64,000 nucleotides of DNA from NCBI GenBank assembly GCA_907163375.1, contig CAJQUW010004443.1:186001-250000 (forward strand), given 5' to 3'. Source of the stretch: Prostheceraeus crozeri (lineage: Eukaryota > Platyhelminthes > Polycladida > Euryleptidae). The translations under genes and the position numbers were made by a program. The notes below the pieces were generated by a model. The model had not been told where the DNA came from and did no database searches. It saw only the letters and a program-made list of their open reading frames with translations. Positions 1-11,438 of the stretch are shown one piece after another (positions within the stretch are counted from its first letter, which is position 1; each line of letters begins with the position of its first letter).

Positions 1-1473
1 ACAATCGAATCAAAAAGTTAATAAAATCGATTGAGGCATCTCCCCTTTGAGAGCCATCTCACTTCGTTGTCTAGCAACAGTTGCTGAAAATCCTCTCCGT
101 TTTCATCACAAAGTTGACGAAAAATACGTTCATTCAGAGAATGTCTCTTTATATAGTTTACTACATTTATTATCACTTGCAGTGAATTGTTAAGAGTCTC
201 GCTGAGTTTCTTCGCAGCTAGATGCTGTCGGTGGATAATACAATGCACTGTCAAAACATTGGGCACTTCCTTTTTCAGAAAAGCAACAAATCCTCGATAT
301 CTTCCAGCCATAGCAGCGGCTCCATCCGTAGCACAAGCAACAATATTATTGAGAGGGATGGCCTTTTTATCGAAGAAGTTCTTGACACAGTTGAAGATTG
401 TCATACCTTTGGTATCCGTCTGAAAATTCCTCTTTAATTTCGTTTCCGTCGATGAAGCGCACATACCCCAGAAGTAATGATTGATTGCCACTAATAGTGC
501 TTTCGTCGATTTGCAAAGCAAATTCTTTATTTTGCAACAGCCAACGTAATTTTTCCTCAATGTGTGTAGCCATTTCGTCAATACGCCGTCTGACAGCGTC
601 ATTGCTCAAAGGAATCCGATTCAATGTAGCCGACGGATTCTTGTGTAGTACGGTAGATAAAACTTCACTAATTGCAGGGAGCACTAAAGATTCACCCACC
701 GAATGAGGTTCACCTGTTTTAGCAATTAACTTTGCTATGTTGTATGATGCAACTAGTCCATCCATATTTGTAGATTGGGTTTTCGCGAAACTATCAGAAA
801 TTGACGGTCGCTGATTGAATCTGTTCTTTAGAGTTTGAAAATATGACAAATCTTTATCTTTCATATCACTGTGCTTTTTCTGCAAGTGATCTATGAGACG
901 AGAAGGCTTCATTGCCTCGTTGGAGAATGTTTGCTCACACAGCAGGCTCATCGGCAATTGTTTATTAGATGGAGTCTCAATAAAACCGTATTTCAAATAG
1001 TCCACACTATATTGTCTGCACTTTTTCTTCGTCGATGAAGCCATTTTCATTCGCTTGTGTCACTCACCGGCGAGATGTACGAGTATCAATGTTGAGATAT
1101 CCGTGGCACAATCCCAATTGATTCTGTCGACGTCATCGCTTAATGCAGGGATTCCCATCACTATGACGCAGTGGCTTTACTGCGTCCTCATTGGGTGTTT
1201 AGCAGAACATTTCGTGTGCTTACGTCTCAGTGTTGATTCTGACTGCTTGATTAGCCGCGTTGTTATTTACGGTGCGGTGTTGCGATACTATTACGAACTT
1301 GCAAAATTGACCGATGTGAATGAATTTGCGCACATGGCGCTTACTCTGAGGATGTACATCAAGCATGCCCCCTTCGCATCGAACGCTCCCTTGCCGCCCC
1401 TTCGCATCAAACGCCCCCTTGTAAGTTGCGAACGCCCACCAGGGGGCGCTAACGCCCACTTTGAGAACTGCTG
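1..1473 (-). mobile_element. hAT DNA transposon, 5' half (runs off the left edge)
   Basis: The right end, which is the 5' end of the minus-strand transposase, finishes in a hAT-type terminal repeat. Read on the minus strand it starts CAGCAGTTCTCAAAGTGG, like the CAG..GTTCTCAAA ends of Charlie/Buster-like hAT elements. It is followed outward by atctagat at 1474-1481, an 8-bp sequence that fits the nTCTAGAn target preference known for such elements. The other end is outside the window, so the duplication cannot be confirmed. Between the terminus and the start codon lies about 400 bp containing a short CCCC-rich direct repeat near 1370-1420. Confidence 0.8.
18..1050 (-). pseudogene. hAT transposase of the ZBED5/FAM200-like group, frameshifted, partial
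   Basis: From 1050 down to about 440 the reading frame encodes a protein starting MKMASSTKKKCRQYS, with a degenerate BED-type finger (LLCEQTFSNEAMKPSRLIDHLQ; Cys and His ligands visible). The catalytic-region motif FALQIDESTISGNQ supplies the first Asp. A second frame, from about 440 to 18, continues with CATDGAAAMAGRYRGF, VHCIIHRQHLAAKKL and NEVRWLSKGRCL, all hallmarks of this family. The frame change near 430-440 coincides with loss of the residues expected between EIKEEF and TDTKG, so a small deletion with frameshift is likely. The C-terminal dimerisation region is outside the window. The copy is inactive. Confidence 0.85.
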
Positions 1474-1481
1474 ATCTAGAT

Positions 1482-2566
1482 GACAGACCTAGGTGACTAG
1501 CTAAATTTCTTCCGTTTCGAGATGACTATCAAAGATGACTTTGCGGAGATGGCATTCTGTCGGATTCCAGGCCAAAGTGCTCTTCGTACAAAATGGTATT
1601 TTTAAAACTTTCAAAGGATAGGCCATAAAATAAAATTTCAATAACAGATACGCTTTCAGCAACATCTAAAATCTAGGTTTCTACTGAGATTGTAGCCAGA
1701 ACCGTCGTTGAGGGCGGAGTTTTCCTCGCAACTCCAAGACCGTCTCAATCACTCGTTCTTCCTTTCCAACGCCGATCCACAAAACAAACATTAGGGCTTA
1801 AATTTCTTCGTCTGTAAGGCAGCTAATACTGCAATAAGAGTCGATTGCATTTCTTCTTAAGTTGCTTAAGATAGCAAATGTTCACACGTTTCTACTGCTT
1901 AAACCGAGATCAGTCGTCTACCCATGAAGTGAAGATCTATTAAGTTCACAGAGAACGCTGCTTTCAAATATCCTATCACGAAGTCTTTCCAATGTTGAAA
2001 TTTCATGGCCATCAATTGCTCATTACTTTTTGAAAGCAGAGAACGCTACAAAGATTCAGTAGCAAAGATGTCGATGAGCTCTTGGATAATTACAGGAATT
2101 GCCGAAATTCCGGCCGCGTCGTCCTCAAACAGGCGAATCCAGGTTGAAGTGGGACTAACGATGCTCATTGGCATCCGGATGGACAGCAAGTTGTCGCAAT
2201 GAGTGCACATTATCCCGGATGCTTCTCAGAGAAGACTCCCAAGACAGCCAGCGAGTTGAAAAAGTACTCTTCAGAGAAACTTATGTTTGCGAAAATTATT
2301 TCGAAGGACTCTTCTGCTGTTGACCATGACATGAATTTTATCTAGAAATTCTCAATAAGTTAAAAGTTACTCAGTGTGAGAAAATTAGTAACTTGAAAAT
2401 TGTATTTTTTCAAAGGAAAAAAATGATATCGAAAAATTTCATATTTTTCATCCTCAAACACTAGTTTCAAGCCATCCAAGAAACAAATGCATGTACCGGC
2501 GGCATCGAAGCATCTGTCATTCGAAGATCATTCTGCCTGCCATTTAGAGTTTAAATAAGGAAGATA
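1482..2566. other. Interval with no recognisable gene
   Basis: About 1.1 kb of AT-rich sequence. The longest open stretch (2005-2202, 65 codons) resembles nothing I know. I see no terminal repeats or RNA gene here. Confidence 0.4.
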
Positions 2567-2568
2567 TA

Positions 2569-3968
2569 CAGTATAATCACGTGTGTGAAGTTGACGGAAC
2601 CATTTTTATTACAGACTAATTCTACTCGAGATAACTTCTACTTTATCGATTCCAGCCTCCTGATCACGAATCTGGCCTCAGATCCCACAAATTCGCAAAC
2701 GTTTTTTGAGAAATCTAAGTTTAAAGACTAAAGTGGTCCCGCTGTAAAGTGAGCGGAACCAATTACTGAGTCTCGATCATAGGCGCATCAGATCAATGTC
2801 TTTTTGTATTGATCAATTTTGTTGTGCTGATCACAAATATATGCTTCACTTTTCAAAACGATACAGTTTCCATGCAAAAAATTGGATCAGGTAGTGACAA
2901 AAAGAAATTGATTTGATGCGTCTATGAGAGAGACTCAGCAATTGGTTCCGCTGAGTGGTCCCGTTAACTTCACAGCGGAGCCAAGCTTGAATTTCTCAAA
3001 AACGTCTGCCAATTTGTAAAATTCGAGTCCAGATTCGTGATCAAGAGGATGGAATTGATAAAGTATTAGTTGTTTGTTTTTGAATATAATTGTGCTCTGA
3101 TAAATGATGATTCAGTGGCTTTGCTAAGGATCTGATGAAATCCTTGAAAACCGTAAAATCAACTTTTCTCAGTAAATACTAATCCACCCGCGAAATCGGA
3201 CGGCAAACCGTAATCAGTGAACCAATTCCATTCTCTTGGTAGTATTGCAGTGATTCTCTGCAATCATTCGAATTTGAAATTTTAATTCCGCTGGGTGGTT
3301 CTGCCAAGTTCACAACGTAGCCACCCTGGAGAATATCTTTGTGATGCGGGGGAATATCGTAGATCTGATTACAGATTTGTGATAAGGAGCTTCAAATTAG
3401 TGTGAGTGGGTAGATTTTGCTGAGAAATTCTTAGTATTAAAAAATGGTTCCGCCAACTTCGCATTCAGGTTGCAGAAAAAGTGAAATTCGGATTTCCGGG
3501 TGAAAACTGCATTGTTTTGAAAAGTGAAGCATATATTTGTGATCAGCACAACAAAATTGATCAGGTAGTGACAAAAAGAAATTGATCTGATGCCCCTATG
3601 AGGAGCGAGACTCAGTAATTGGTTCCACTCACTTTACAGCGGGACCACTTTAGTCTTAGATTTCTCAAAAAACGTTTGCGAATTTGTGAAATCTGAGGCC
3701 AGATTCGTGATCAGGAGGCTGGAATCGATAAAGTAGAAGTTATCTCGAGTAGAATTAGTCTCTAATAGCAAATGGTTCCGCTGAGTGGTTCCGCTAACTT
3801 CATACACGTGGTATAATCTCGCTAAAACGTACATGGGATACAACTTATTATGGCCTATAACGTACACATCCGAAATTCTGTGTCACATGTTAGATGCACA
3901 AAGTTACCCTTGATATAACGGACATTTAATTTGGTCCGTTCGCTGCACGGTATAACGGGATTATACTG
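2569..3968. mobile_element. Tigger/pogo-like non-autonomous element with foldback arms
   Basis: The element begins CAGTATAATC and ends GATTATACTG, each flanked by TA (2567-2568 and 3969-3970). This is the terminus and target duplication of pogo/Tigger elements; Drosophila pogo also starts CAGTATAATT. Inside are two long inverted arms, about 2590-2880 and 3515-3805, rich in GGTTCCGCT and GTGAAGTT motifs. A third copy of the arm module (about 2815-3080) lies in the same direction as the right arm. The right side also carries about 150 bp with Tigger-like words (GGTCCGTT, GGTATAACGG) that the left side lacks. No transposase is encoded. A similar word cluster at 4300-4350 suggests a further Tigger scrap. 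Confidence 0.65.
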
Positions 3969-3970
3969 TA

Positions 3971-5289
3971 TCATCTTTCAAATGACAGCATAAATCGTCG
4001 GCGCAGATTTAGGCTGATCATTTGAAAGGTAAGTAATACATGCATTGTTATTGAACCTAAATCTATGATATCAAAAATCCAAGATTTTAATCTGTAAGAC
4101 TGGAATCTATGATGATTTTCTACTCAGCCCATGCGCTCAGAATTTCAGAGTTTTGAAATATGTCAAGCTTGAGATATCTGCGAATCCAAATTGTGAACCA
4201 TGGAATCACCTTAATATCACTTTCACTAGGAATGCGAAAATGGATGGTGAAATGCTCCTTCCTCAATGGCATGAGCCCGCTTATAGCTTATTTTAAGGGA
4301 CCTTGATAATTGGTACGTTGTATCCGAGGTCCGCTATAACCAAAGTACGTAAGAAGTAACATTCAGCGTACTGAAGTTAAAGCGAAACACAAAGTCCTAG
4401 CATATTAGTATTAAAGTGAGTTTTACAACCAATTTATAAAGTTCCTTCAAAATTCGAGGCTATTTTCAGTTAATAATTGAGTGAGAGATTCATTAACATA
4501 AAATCTATAAAGCCAAATATGCAAAATCTTTTCTCTGATAACTCTCAACAAATCACATTTTAATCAACATTCCATAGCATATAAATCCTCACCGAAAGAT
4601 GGAGAATTGAATGTACACAATTATCTAAAAGAAATCTGGAAAGATCAACTCTTCATAAACGATAAACAGGAAACAAATATAAAACATAATATTCAATATG
4701 CGTATGCAAATCACGATCGGCCTTTCCTTTGGTGTGTTTTTTCCTACTACAATAGATACAATAACAATAACTCCAGATACGAAAGTCGAATATAAGTGTT
4801 CACTACACCAATTTTGGCAAAAAATGACAGATAGACCTAACTAACGTTGGACAATATTGTCTCATTTAGACTTTTTTATAGCATACAATTCATTGATTAG
4901 TTTGTTTCAATCGCTTATGCGATGTAAACAGAGTTTGTTATGAAGAGTATCTGGTGCTTATGGGCTATCCCTCACGCTTTCAAATTTGTCAAAAATCCAA
5001 AGAAATGGATCAATCGTCACAAAGCTTTAGGTATACGTAAGTGAAGATGTTTTATACCCACATACCAAACTTTTTGCAATGCGGACAAGTACTTTTTGAA
5101 TTAGGGGCGATAACTTAAAGGGCAGCGAAGCCTGCAGTTTGATATTACTTCTGATCTCATCATCTGCCAGAAAGCACTTGAGGTCAACAAAATTATTTCG
5201 TGTCAACTCGTGTAGTGATGATGACCAGGCCACATCCCTTACACTAGCATTAAAACTTTAAAAATGAGTGGCAAGTTAGTGGTCATCGG
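3971..5289. other. Interval with only a possible Tigger scrap
   Basis: AT-rich sequence without a supported gene. Near 4300-4350 the words ggtacgttgtatccgaggt and ccgctataacc resemble Tigger ends. The ORFs at 4607-4795 and 5027-5233 look like chance. Confidence 0.35.
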
Positions 5290-5369
5290 AAGATTTCAAA
5301 TAGCAGTGGATGAGACGAAGAGGGAGAGAAAAATGCGCACACGAGTAACAATAACGTGTCTAACAGACG

Positions 5370-5455
5370 AAGTCAGATCAGACTGTTGACACCTCACGTT
5401 ATCGTCTCTAATGCAAAAACTGCCTGTCCGATCTACATAATTTTTTGTAGGTCGA
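5370..5455 (+). repeat. Dispersed repeat A, first part (interrupted copy)
   Basis: The words gtcagatca, cacgttatcgtctc and gtcagattt-like sequence recur in the same order at 32325-32420. The second half of the repeat in this copy is found beyond a 0.9-kb insertion, at 6350-6447. No tRNA-like promoter is visible, so its class is unknown. Confidence 0.5.
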
Positions 5456-5460
5456 TAGAA

Positions 5461-6348
5461 AATATACTTAAGTACATAGAGTAAGTATGTATAGGTAGAG
5501 TGCCGACTCAAAAAGGTATCTGTATACAGTGAAAATTTTTGTATGAAAAGATTCAGTTTTTTGCGGAGATTACGTTCCCGTGGCCCAAAAAATTATTTGA
5601 GCAGTTTTTAAAATGTCAAATTTTTGCCAATTTAAATGCTACTGAGATGACTCCCCCATATAAGTAGTATGAAACAAGTTGAATATCAAAAGAAATGAAT
5701 ATCTGCTAATGAGCATCCCAACAAAGCGGAAATAAAGCTAATTTGCAAGCGAATTTCATGAGCCGCATTATAATGGAAGTCTTCATGAAAAAGTCGAGAT
5801 CTTATATTTGTGCTTTCTTGGCTGAAATTTCAAGTTTTTAATTCAATTTTCACCGGCATGATTTTATGATTCAATAAATTCATGTTTCATTTCTTGAATC
5901 TGAACAGCTATGTGGACTCATTCCATCTTTCAAAGTTAATTGAAAAGTTTAATTGATTAATTGAATTCAAAGTCTTTGATTATGTGATTTTGCTGTGCCA
6001 GTGGCAGGTTGCCTGTGATATGATTACGCTTAAGAAAATACTCTTGATGTTCATCATGAAAGTAATAGGAACCCATCGAATTGCTAATTTAGCAAACGTT
6101 AAATCTCCAAGGCTGTCATGACACTGAGTCTCTGTAGAATGCAATCATTCCTTCTGCATTACAAGCATGATCACTCAATTCCGTTGTAATTTCTTCAAAA
6201 TTGCATAAATGTGCATATCTCACATTTGGAAACAATTCCGACTGTATCTCCCATGAGTTCATTTAATAAAATCGATAGTGTATACACATTGGTGATTTAA
6301 TGCGGAGTTACCACTCTACCTAATATACTTACTCTATGCTGAAGTACG
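5461..6348. mobile_element. MITE-like element with about 46-bp imperfect inverted ends
   Basis: The left end (5461-5508) carries cataGAGTAAGTATG and AGGTAGAGTG. The right end (6303-6348) carries the inverted equivalents CACTCTACCT and ACTTACTCTATG. The ends pair over about 45 bp with several mismatches. The 0.8-kb interior has no coding potential. The element splits a copy of dispersed repeat A, which supports insertion. The target duplication is unclear. Confidence 0.5.
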
Positions 6349-6349
6349 T

Positions 6350-6447
6350 CTACCTGAAGTTTGGTGACGATTGATTGAATTTTGCAGATTTTAAACAGTT
6401 AGAAACCTGGGGGGAGGGAGATAAGTCATAAGTACCGAGTATATTTG
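6350..6447 (+). repeat. Dispersed repeat A, second part
   Basis: Shares the ordered words gtgacgattgat, ggggagggagataa and aagtacc with 54995-55075, and a weaker version with 32450-32510. The three loci define a dispersed family of roughly 100-200 bp of unknown class. Confidence 0.5.
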
Positions 6448-6455
6448 CTTAATGA

Positions 6456-6976
6456 GATGTCGTTGAAGTTAGCACCAACTTCGACACCAACTTTTTGAAT
6501 AGAGTTTGTACAGAATAGGAAACCACATGTTTAGGTACTATTGATGACGCAGAGTTTGTACAGCCAAAAAGTTTTCCAAAATTCGAACTCCTTCACCTTC
6601 AAAATTCAAATTTAAATTCGAAAAATTGGTGCAAGTATTGGTGCTACTTTGTTAGCGAGTTTGTACAGCATACCGATGGAAAAATTTAGATACAAGAGCA
6701 AAAACCTGAGTTTGTACAGCAACTTCCAGCACTTTCCTTACAAGAACAACCTGAAAAAACCGCCAAAAACCGATTTTTTCAAAAAATGACAAGATTTTCC
6801 AGAAAAGTTCTTGGTGCTACATGGAAAATGAGTTTGTACAGTGCTCTAACCGGTGGAAGAGTGTTCTACTAATCCAGTCTGAGTTTGAACACACACTTCT
6901 CCGACACTCCAGCACTCCTACGACCGGTAAATACCGGTTATTGTACAGTAACTACAAGAATACTGACCATTTATGA
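6456..6976 (+). repeat. Left inverted arm of the foldback element
   Basis: Matches 10564-11763 in reverse orientation, with one 175-bp unit instead of nearly five. It contains five GAGTTTGTACAG motifs, near 6490, 6550, 6656, 6709 and 6830. Confidence 0.85.
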
Positions 6977-7313
6977 TCATGGAATGATAAGTTTCTCTAT
7001 GTTGGATGTCAAAGTAAGTGACTTCAAAGTCTCTTTTACCTCATGATTGGGGTAAATACGACATGGTCTGGGTGTTTTTGCATCTGAGTACGTTTTGATA
7101 TAGATTTGCGAATTGAACTCCGATGATGTGTTGGGAATGTAGTATGAAATGACGGTGATGGGATTCGCTCCAATCTTGGTAATAGAGCAACTGATCTTTA
7201 CAAGAAAATCCTAAGTGCTACCTTATCGCTACCTAGAATAGACATTTTCACATATAGAAGTGGATCTTGGTTTATTTGTGATTGCAGAATTGATGTAGGT
7301 CATTATTTCGATA

Positions 7314-7766
7314 CACTAGGTGACATGCCACGCTCAATCACGCGTAATTACACATGACCCCAAACATTCGTGGCTATGCGGGATATTGCTGCAATATAAG
7401 TTATATAAGTAAGTATAGTTGGCAGTCCTGTTATATAGACTTTGCGTCTCATGTGTCTGCCTGTATCAGAGGCTAAACAATGTGATAGGACCTCAATTTC
7501 ATGCTCAGGAAGACAGAACATGCTTAGCGGTTCATCTTAGTGGTTCAAGTGGCAGCGCAGACAACCGTGGACGACGCGCAAACTATAAACGCTCGCCCGC
7601 GCGTATTCTTAAACATCTCCCATGTTTTAACAGCATCAGATCAAGTGATTTCTGACTCTTAGTGCAGCGCATATATACGCGGGTAGAAGAATAGAATGTC
7701 CTTAACCACGGATGTTTGGGGTGCTCCGTAATTGCGCCTGAATAACGCGTGGCATGTCACCTAGTG
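7314..7766. mobile_element. 453-bp MITE with TA target duplication
   Basis: The ends are inverted: CACTAGGTGACATGCCACGC at 7314 and its reverse complement at 7747-7766. They are flanked by TA at 7312-7313 and 7767-7768. Similarity continues inward to about 66 bp, including CCCCAAACAT. No coding capacity. It lies inside the foldback element, so it inserted later. The TA duplication points to the Tc1/mariner superfamily. Confidence 0.75.
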
Positions 7767-7769
7767 TAC

Positions 7770-10563
7770 ATTTATGTTTATGTGAGATAAAAATGGGCAG
7801 TGTTTATAGCATGTAAGCGTATTTTGAAGCTGAATAGGCCTATTTTTAAATAGGATACATGCATGAAATGCTACAACTGATATACGTTCAAAAACAGAAT
7901 TAGCCTATTTTAGAAATATACGAGCGCATTAGAGAAAAGAATATCAGAATTAGGCCTAAATATCGTAAAGGTTTCTCGTTCTTTCTGGACGTAGATCCTT
8001 TCGTTTGATTGACTTGAAATGGCATCTAGCTGTTATTAATCGATCGAAATCCATGAACTCGAAACAAGCTTGGATCTTGAGCATTGCACCCTATCGTCGT
8101 TTGAGACATCTATGATTTCAAAATATGTTGGTGACGATTTTATTGACACATGCAGGAGTGTATCAAAAACTTAAGCGAAAAAAACCAAAATTTTGCACGT
8201 TGTCGCACCTATCCCGATGGGCCTTGTCGCATTTACCCCGGACCTGGTTTTCACTACCAAAATCGATCGGGCTACGTAAATAATGAAGAGGTATTCGATC
8301 GAATCCGCTATTTCGTGTGGATGAACTTGACATCTTACTGTGATATAAAAGGTCGCTGCTTCTCTTGACAGCAAACAAAATTTGTTGCAGAGTAAAGCAA
8401 ATAAGGCCCAATTTTCAAAAACTGCCAAATCTTTCACTAAAGTGTCAGGGTGGTATGCAATACTTTTGCGAAATAAAATGCCTTAGAGATTGGCTATATG
8501 CCAATCTAAGAGATTGGCTATATGCAGGCACATATGGATGCAAACTGAACGGTTTCTTGGCTATGAGCTATTGGTTTTGGCTACAACCTAGTCGCATTTA
8601 CCTAATGTTGCATTTCCCTAAGCCAGCCTATCGTAATTATAATCCTGCAATATTTTAATACACTGCATGTTCAATCTTTTCATCTACAATCAACGATCAA
8701 GGTCACTTAACTATCACATGTTGATTTAAAAATTTGGCGGATGACTGAAGGTCGAAATTCCATCTTTTGCAGCGAATTGCTTGTATTTGTATTTCTTAAT
8801 CTATTCGCGGCTGTTTATGTTTAAATGGCACATAGAATTACAAACTTTCACATAGGAAAATGAAGTAATATGTAAGTTTGCTAGGTTTACGCTCATTTAT
8901 ACAGCATCATTTAATTAGTATTAGCACATGAAAAGATCTAATTGTTCAAATATTTGACGATGAACAAATCAACAGAAATGAGATTAGCAATGAATATATC
9001 CCGTAAGTTTTATATGTCAACATTTTATGGCTACTGAACTGAGAGCCTAACTAGCCTGCCTGACTGTGATACAATTTTTGATACATCCGATGATTAACAT
9101 CATCATGGTTCAGAAAATCAAGTTCCTATTTCTATCAGTTGGGTTGAACCTACATACAAGGTTTATAACCTACATTGCGGTTATTGCAATGTAACGCATA
9201 TTTCATTTGAAGGAGCTATACTTCGGGTTGTACGACATAACTTGAAAATCAGTAGGTTGCCTTCTACACCGCTCGTTAAGACATCTGGTGATCACATTCT
9301 TTCATTTGAAATTATTCAAATTATCAACTTAGTGAGCATGTAGTGTATCTGAACATGCGTGACTGATTACAGAGAGCGTCTGTTCAACAACTACGATTAT
9401 GACTCCCCTGCTCTCATGTTTGAGCGATAAGTCTTCAACATTTTTTGAGTGTGAACACGAAATTGAAATATTTTGACCACTACTTTATTCCGCTTGTCAT
9501 GAGCATTCATGAAATTTGTTGTAATTGATCTTATCCCGACCATTTCCTTTTGTATTTTAAAAACTTTATCGCTTGGTCACATTTTTGGTCATTTAAGGTT
9601 CATCGTATAGGCTATACGCAAGCCTGTACAATTCTCACTTTTATACCTGTGACGTGAGATTTCCATGACACTTGAGATTCACTGTGTTTCAGCTATGCAC
9701 ATGATCGCGGACTGCTGTTCAGACCTTTGTGTGGTGAGTGATGGTCTCGATTTTAACGTAATGCTGTGTTAATGAAATATACGACATTATGTCTGCAATC
9801 GGTCTTCTTAACAATACCTTTGATTGTTATCCGGATTTTACTTATACCTAACCGCGGTACCTTAAATTCACATATGCAGACAAACCTTTTCCCTTTGTAT
9901 TCTACGGTTTATATTGTTTCGTCCTATCAGCTAGACTATGGACATTCCAGTTGTTACATTTATTATACCTTCGATTGTTTTCCAGATATTAGTGATGAAT
10001 TACAAGCAACACTAATTATCAAGATTGCTGTTTTTTGCGGTGATTTTTAAGTGCATTTGTAATTGTTTTGACTACAATTGGTTGACACAACTTAGTACAG
10101 GCATTTTCAGCGATGTTCCTCTTTCTATACCTTGTAGTTGTTTTTCTATATGCGCTTCGGACTGTCCGATCATTATCGTATCTAAGATATTCGGTCTTCA
10201 TTGCATAAATGTCGCAAGTCATTTTTATCCTATCTGACCTTTCTATGCTGTGCTTCCTACTGTAATAGAGTATGTAAAAATTGAGAACTCGATATTCATC
10301 TGTCGTCCTTCTCCCATGTCAACATTTGAATTTTGTGCAGCTATTGATTTTTCGAGTACCGCCTACATCAAGCTTTCCACCCGTGACCTTTATGAGGTAC
10401 TCGGGTTTTTTACAGAGTTTTGTGCACCATTCTCAGCAGAGTTCATATTTTGATGGACAATAACATTTCTTGAAACACAATATTGTTTCAACTCGTTTCA
10501 CTGGTGGAAGATAGCGATTCAACCGACAATTGAATTTTGAAACAAAACCATCGCATCGATGAT
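7770..10563. other. Interior of the foldback element without a recognisable gene
   Basis: About 2.8 kb of AT-rich sequence. A 17-bp word (agagattggctatatgc) is tandemly duplicated at about 8487-8527. ORFs at 8150-8368, 8365-8658, 9766-10050 and 10250-10453 show no motif I know and no conserved context. If a transposase once lay here it is not readable. Confidence 0.4.
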
Positions 10564-11438
10564 GTAGTTACTGTACAATAACCAGTATTTACCGGTCGTA
10601 GGAGTGCTGGAGTGTCGGAGAAGTGTGTGTTCAAACTCAGACTGGATTAGTAGAACACTCTTCCACCGGTTAGAGCACTGTACAAACTCATTTTCCATGT
10701 AGCACCAATTGATTTGTTCATAAATGGTCAGTATTCTTGTAGTTACTGTACAATAACCGGTATTTACCGGTCGTAGGAGTGCTGGAGTGTCGGAGAAGTG
10801 TGTGTTCAAACTCAGACTGGATTAGTAGAACACTCTTCCACCGGTTAGAGCACTGTACAAACTCATTTTCCATGTAGCACCAATTGATTTGTTCATAAAT
10901 GGGCAGTATTCTTGTAGTTACTGTACAATAACCGGTATTTACCGGTCGTAGGAGTGCTGGAGTGTCGGAGAAGTGTGTGTTCAAACTCAGACTGGATTAG
11001 TAGAACACTCTTCCACCGGTTAGAGCACTGTACAAACTCATTTTCCATGTAGCACCAATTGATTTGTTCATAAATGGGCAGTATTCTTGTAGTTACTGTA
11101 CAATAACCGGTATTTACCGGTCGTAGGAGTGCTGGAGTGTCGGAGAAGTGTGTGTTCAAACTCAGACTGGATTAGTAGAACACTCTTCCACCGGTTAGAG
11201 CACTGTACAAACTCATTTTCCATGTAGCACCAATTGATTTGTTCATAAATGGGCAGTATTCTTGTAGTTACTGTACAATAACCGGTATTTACCGGTCGTA
11301 GGAGTGCTGGAGTGTCGGAGAAGTGTGTGTTCAAACTCAGACTGGATTAGTAGAACACTCTTCCACCGGTTAGAGCACTGTACAAACTCATTTTCCATGT
11401 AGCACCAAGAACTTTTCTGGAAAATCTTGTCATTTTTT
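10564..11438. repeat. 175-bp tandem array, about 4.8 units
   Basis: Units start at 10564, 10739, 10914, 11089 and 11264. The last unit diverges after gtagcaccaa near 11408. Neighbouring units differ at very few positions, so the array expanded recently. Each unit contains ctgtacaaactc (the reverse complement of GAGTTTGTACAG), GTAGCACC and a short palindrome, accggtatttaccggt. Confidence 0.95.

Noticed and set aside
10519-11334. Four repeated minus-strand ORFs of 88-96 codons with the same protein sequence
   Set aside because: They are one frame of the 175-bp tandem array and its open length follows from the repeat period; no protein family is recognisable.
10564-11438. Possible CRISPR-like array
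   Set aside because: Units are contiguous 175-bp repeats without unique spacers, in an animal genome.
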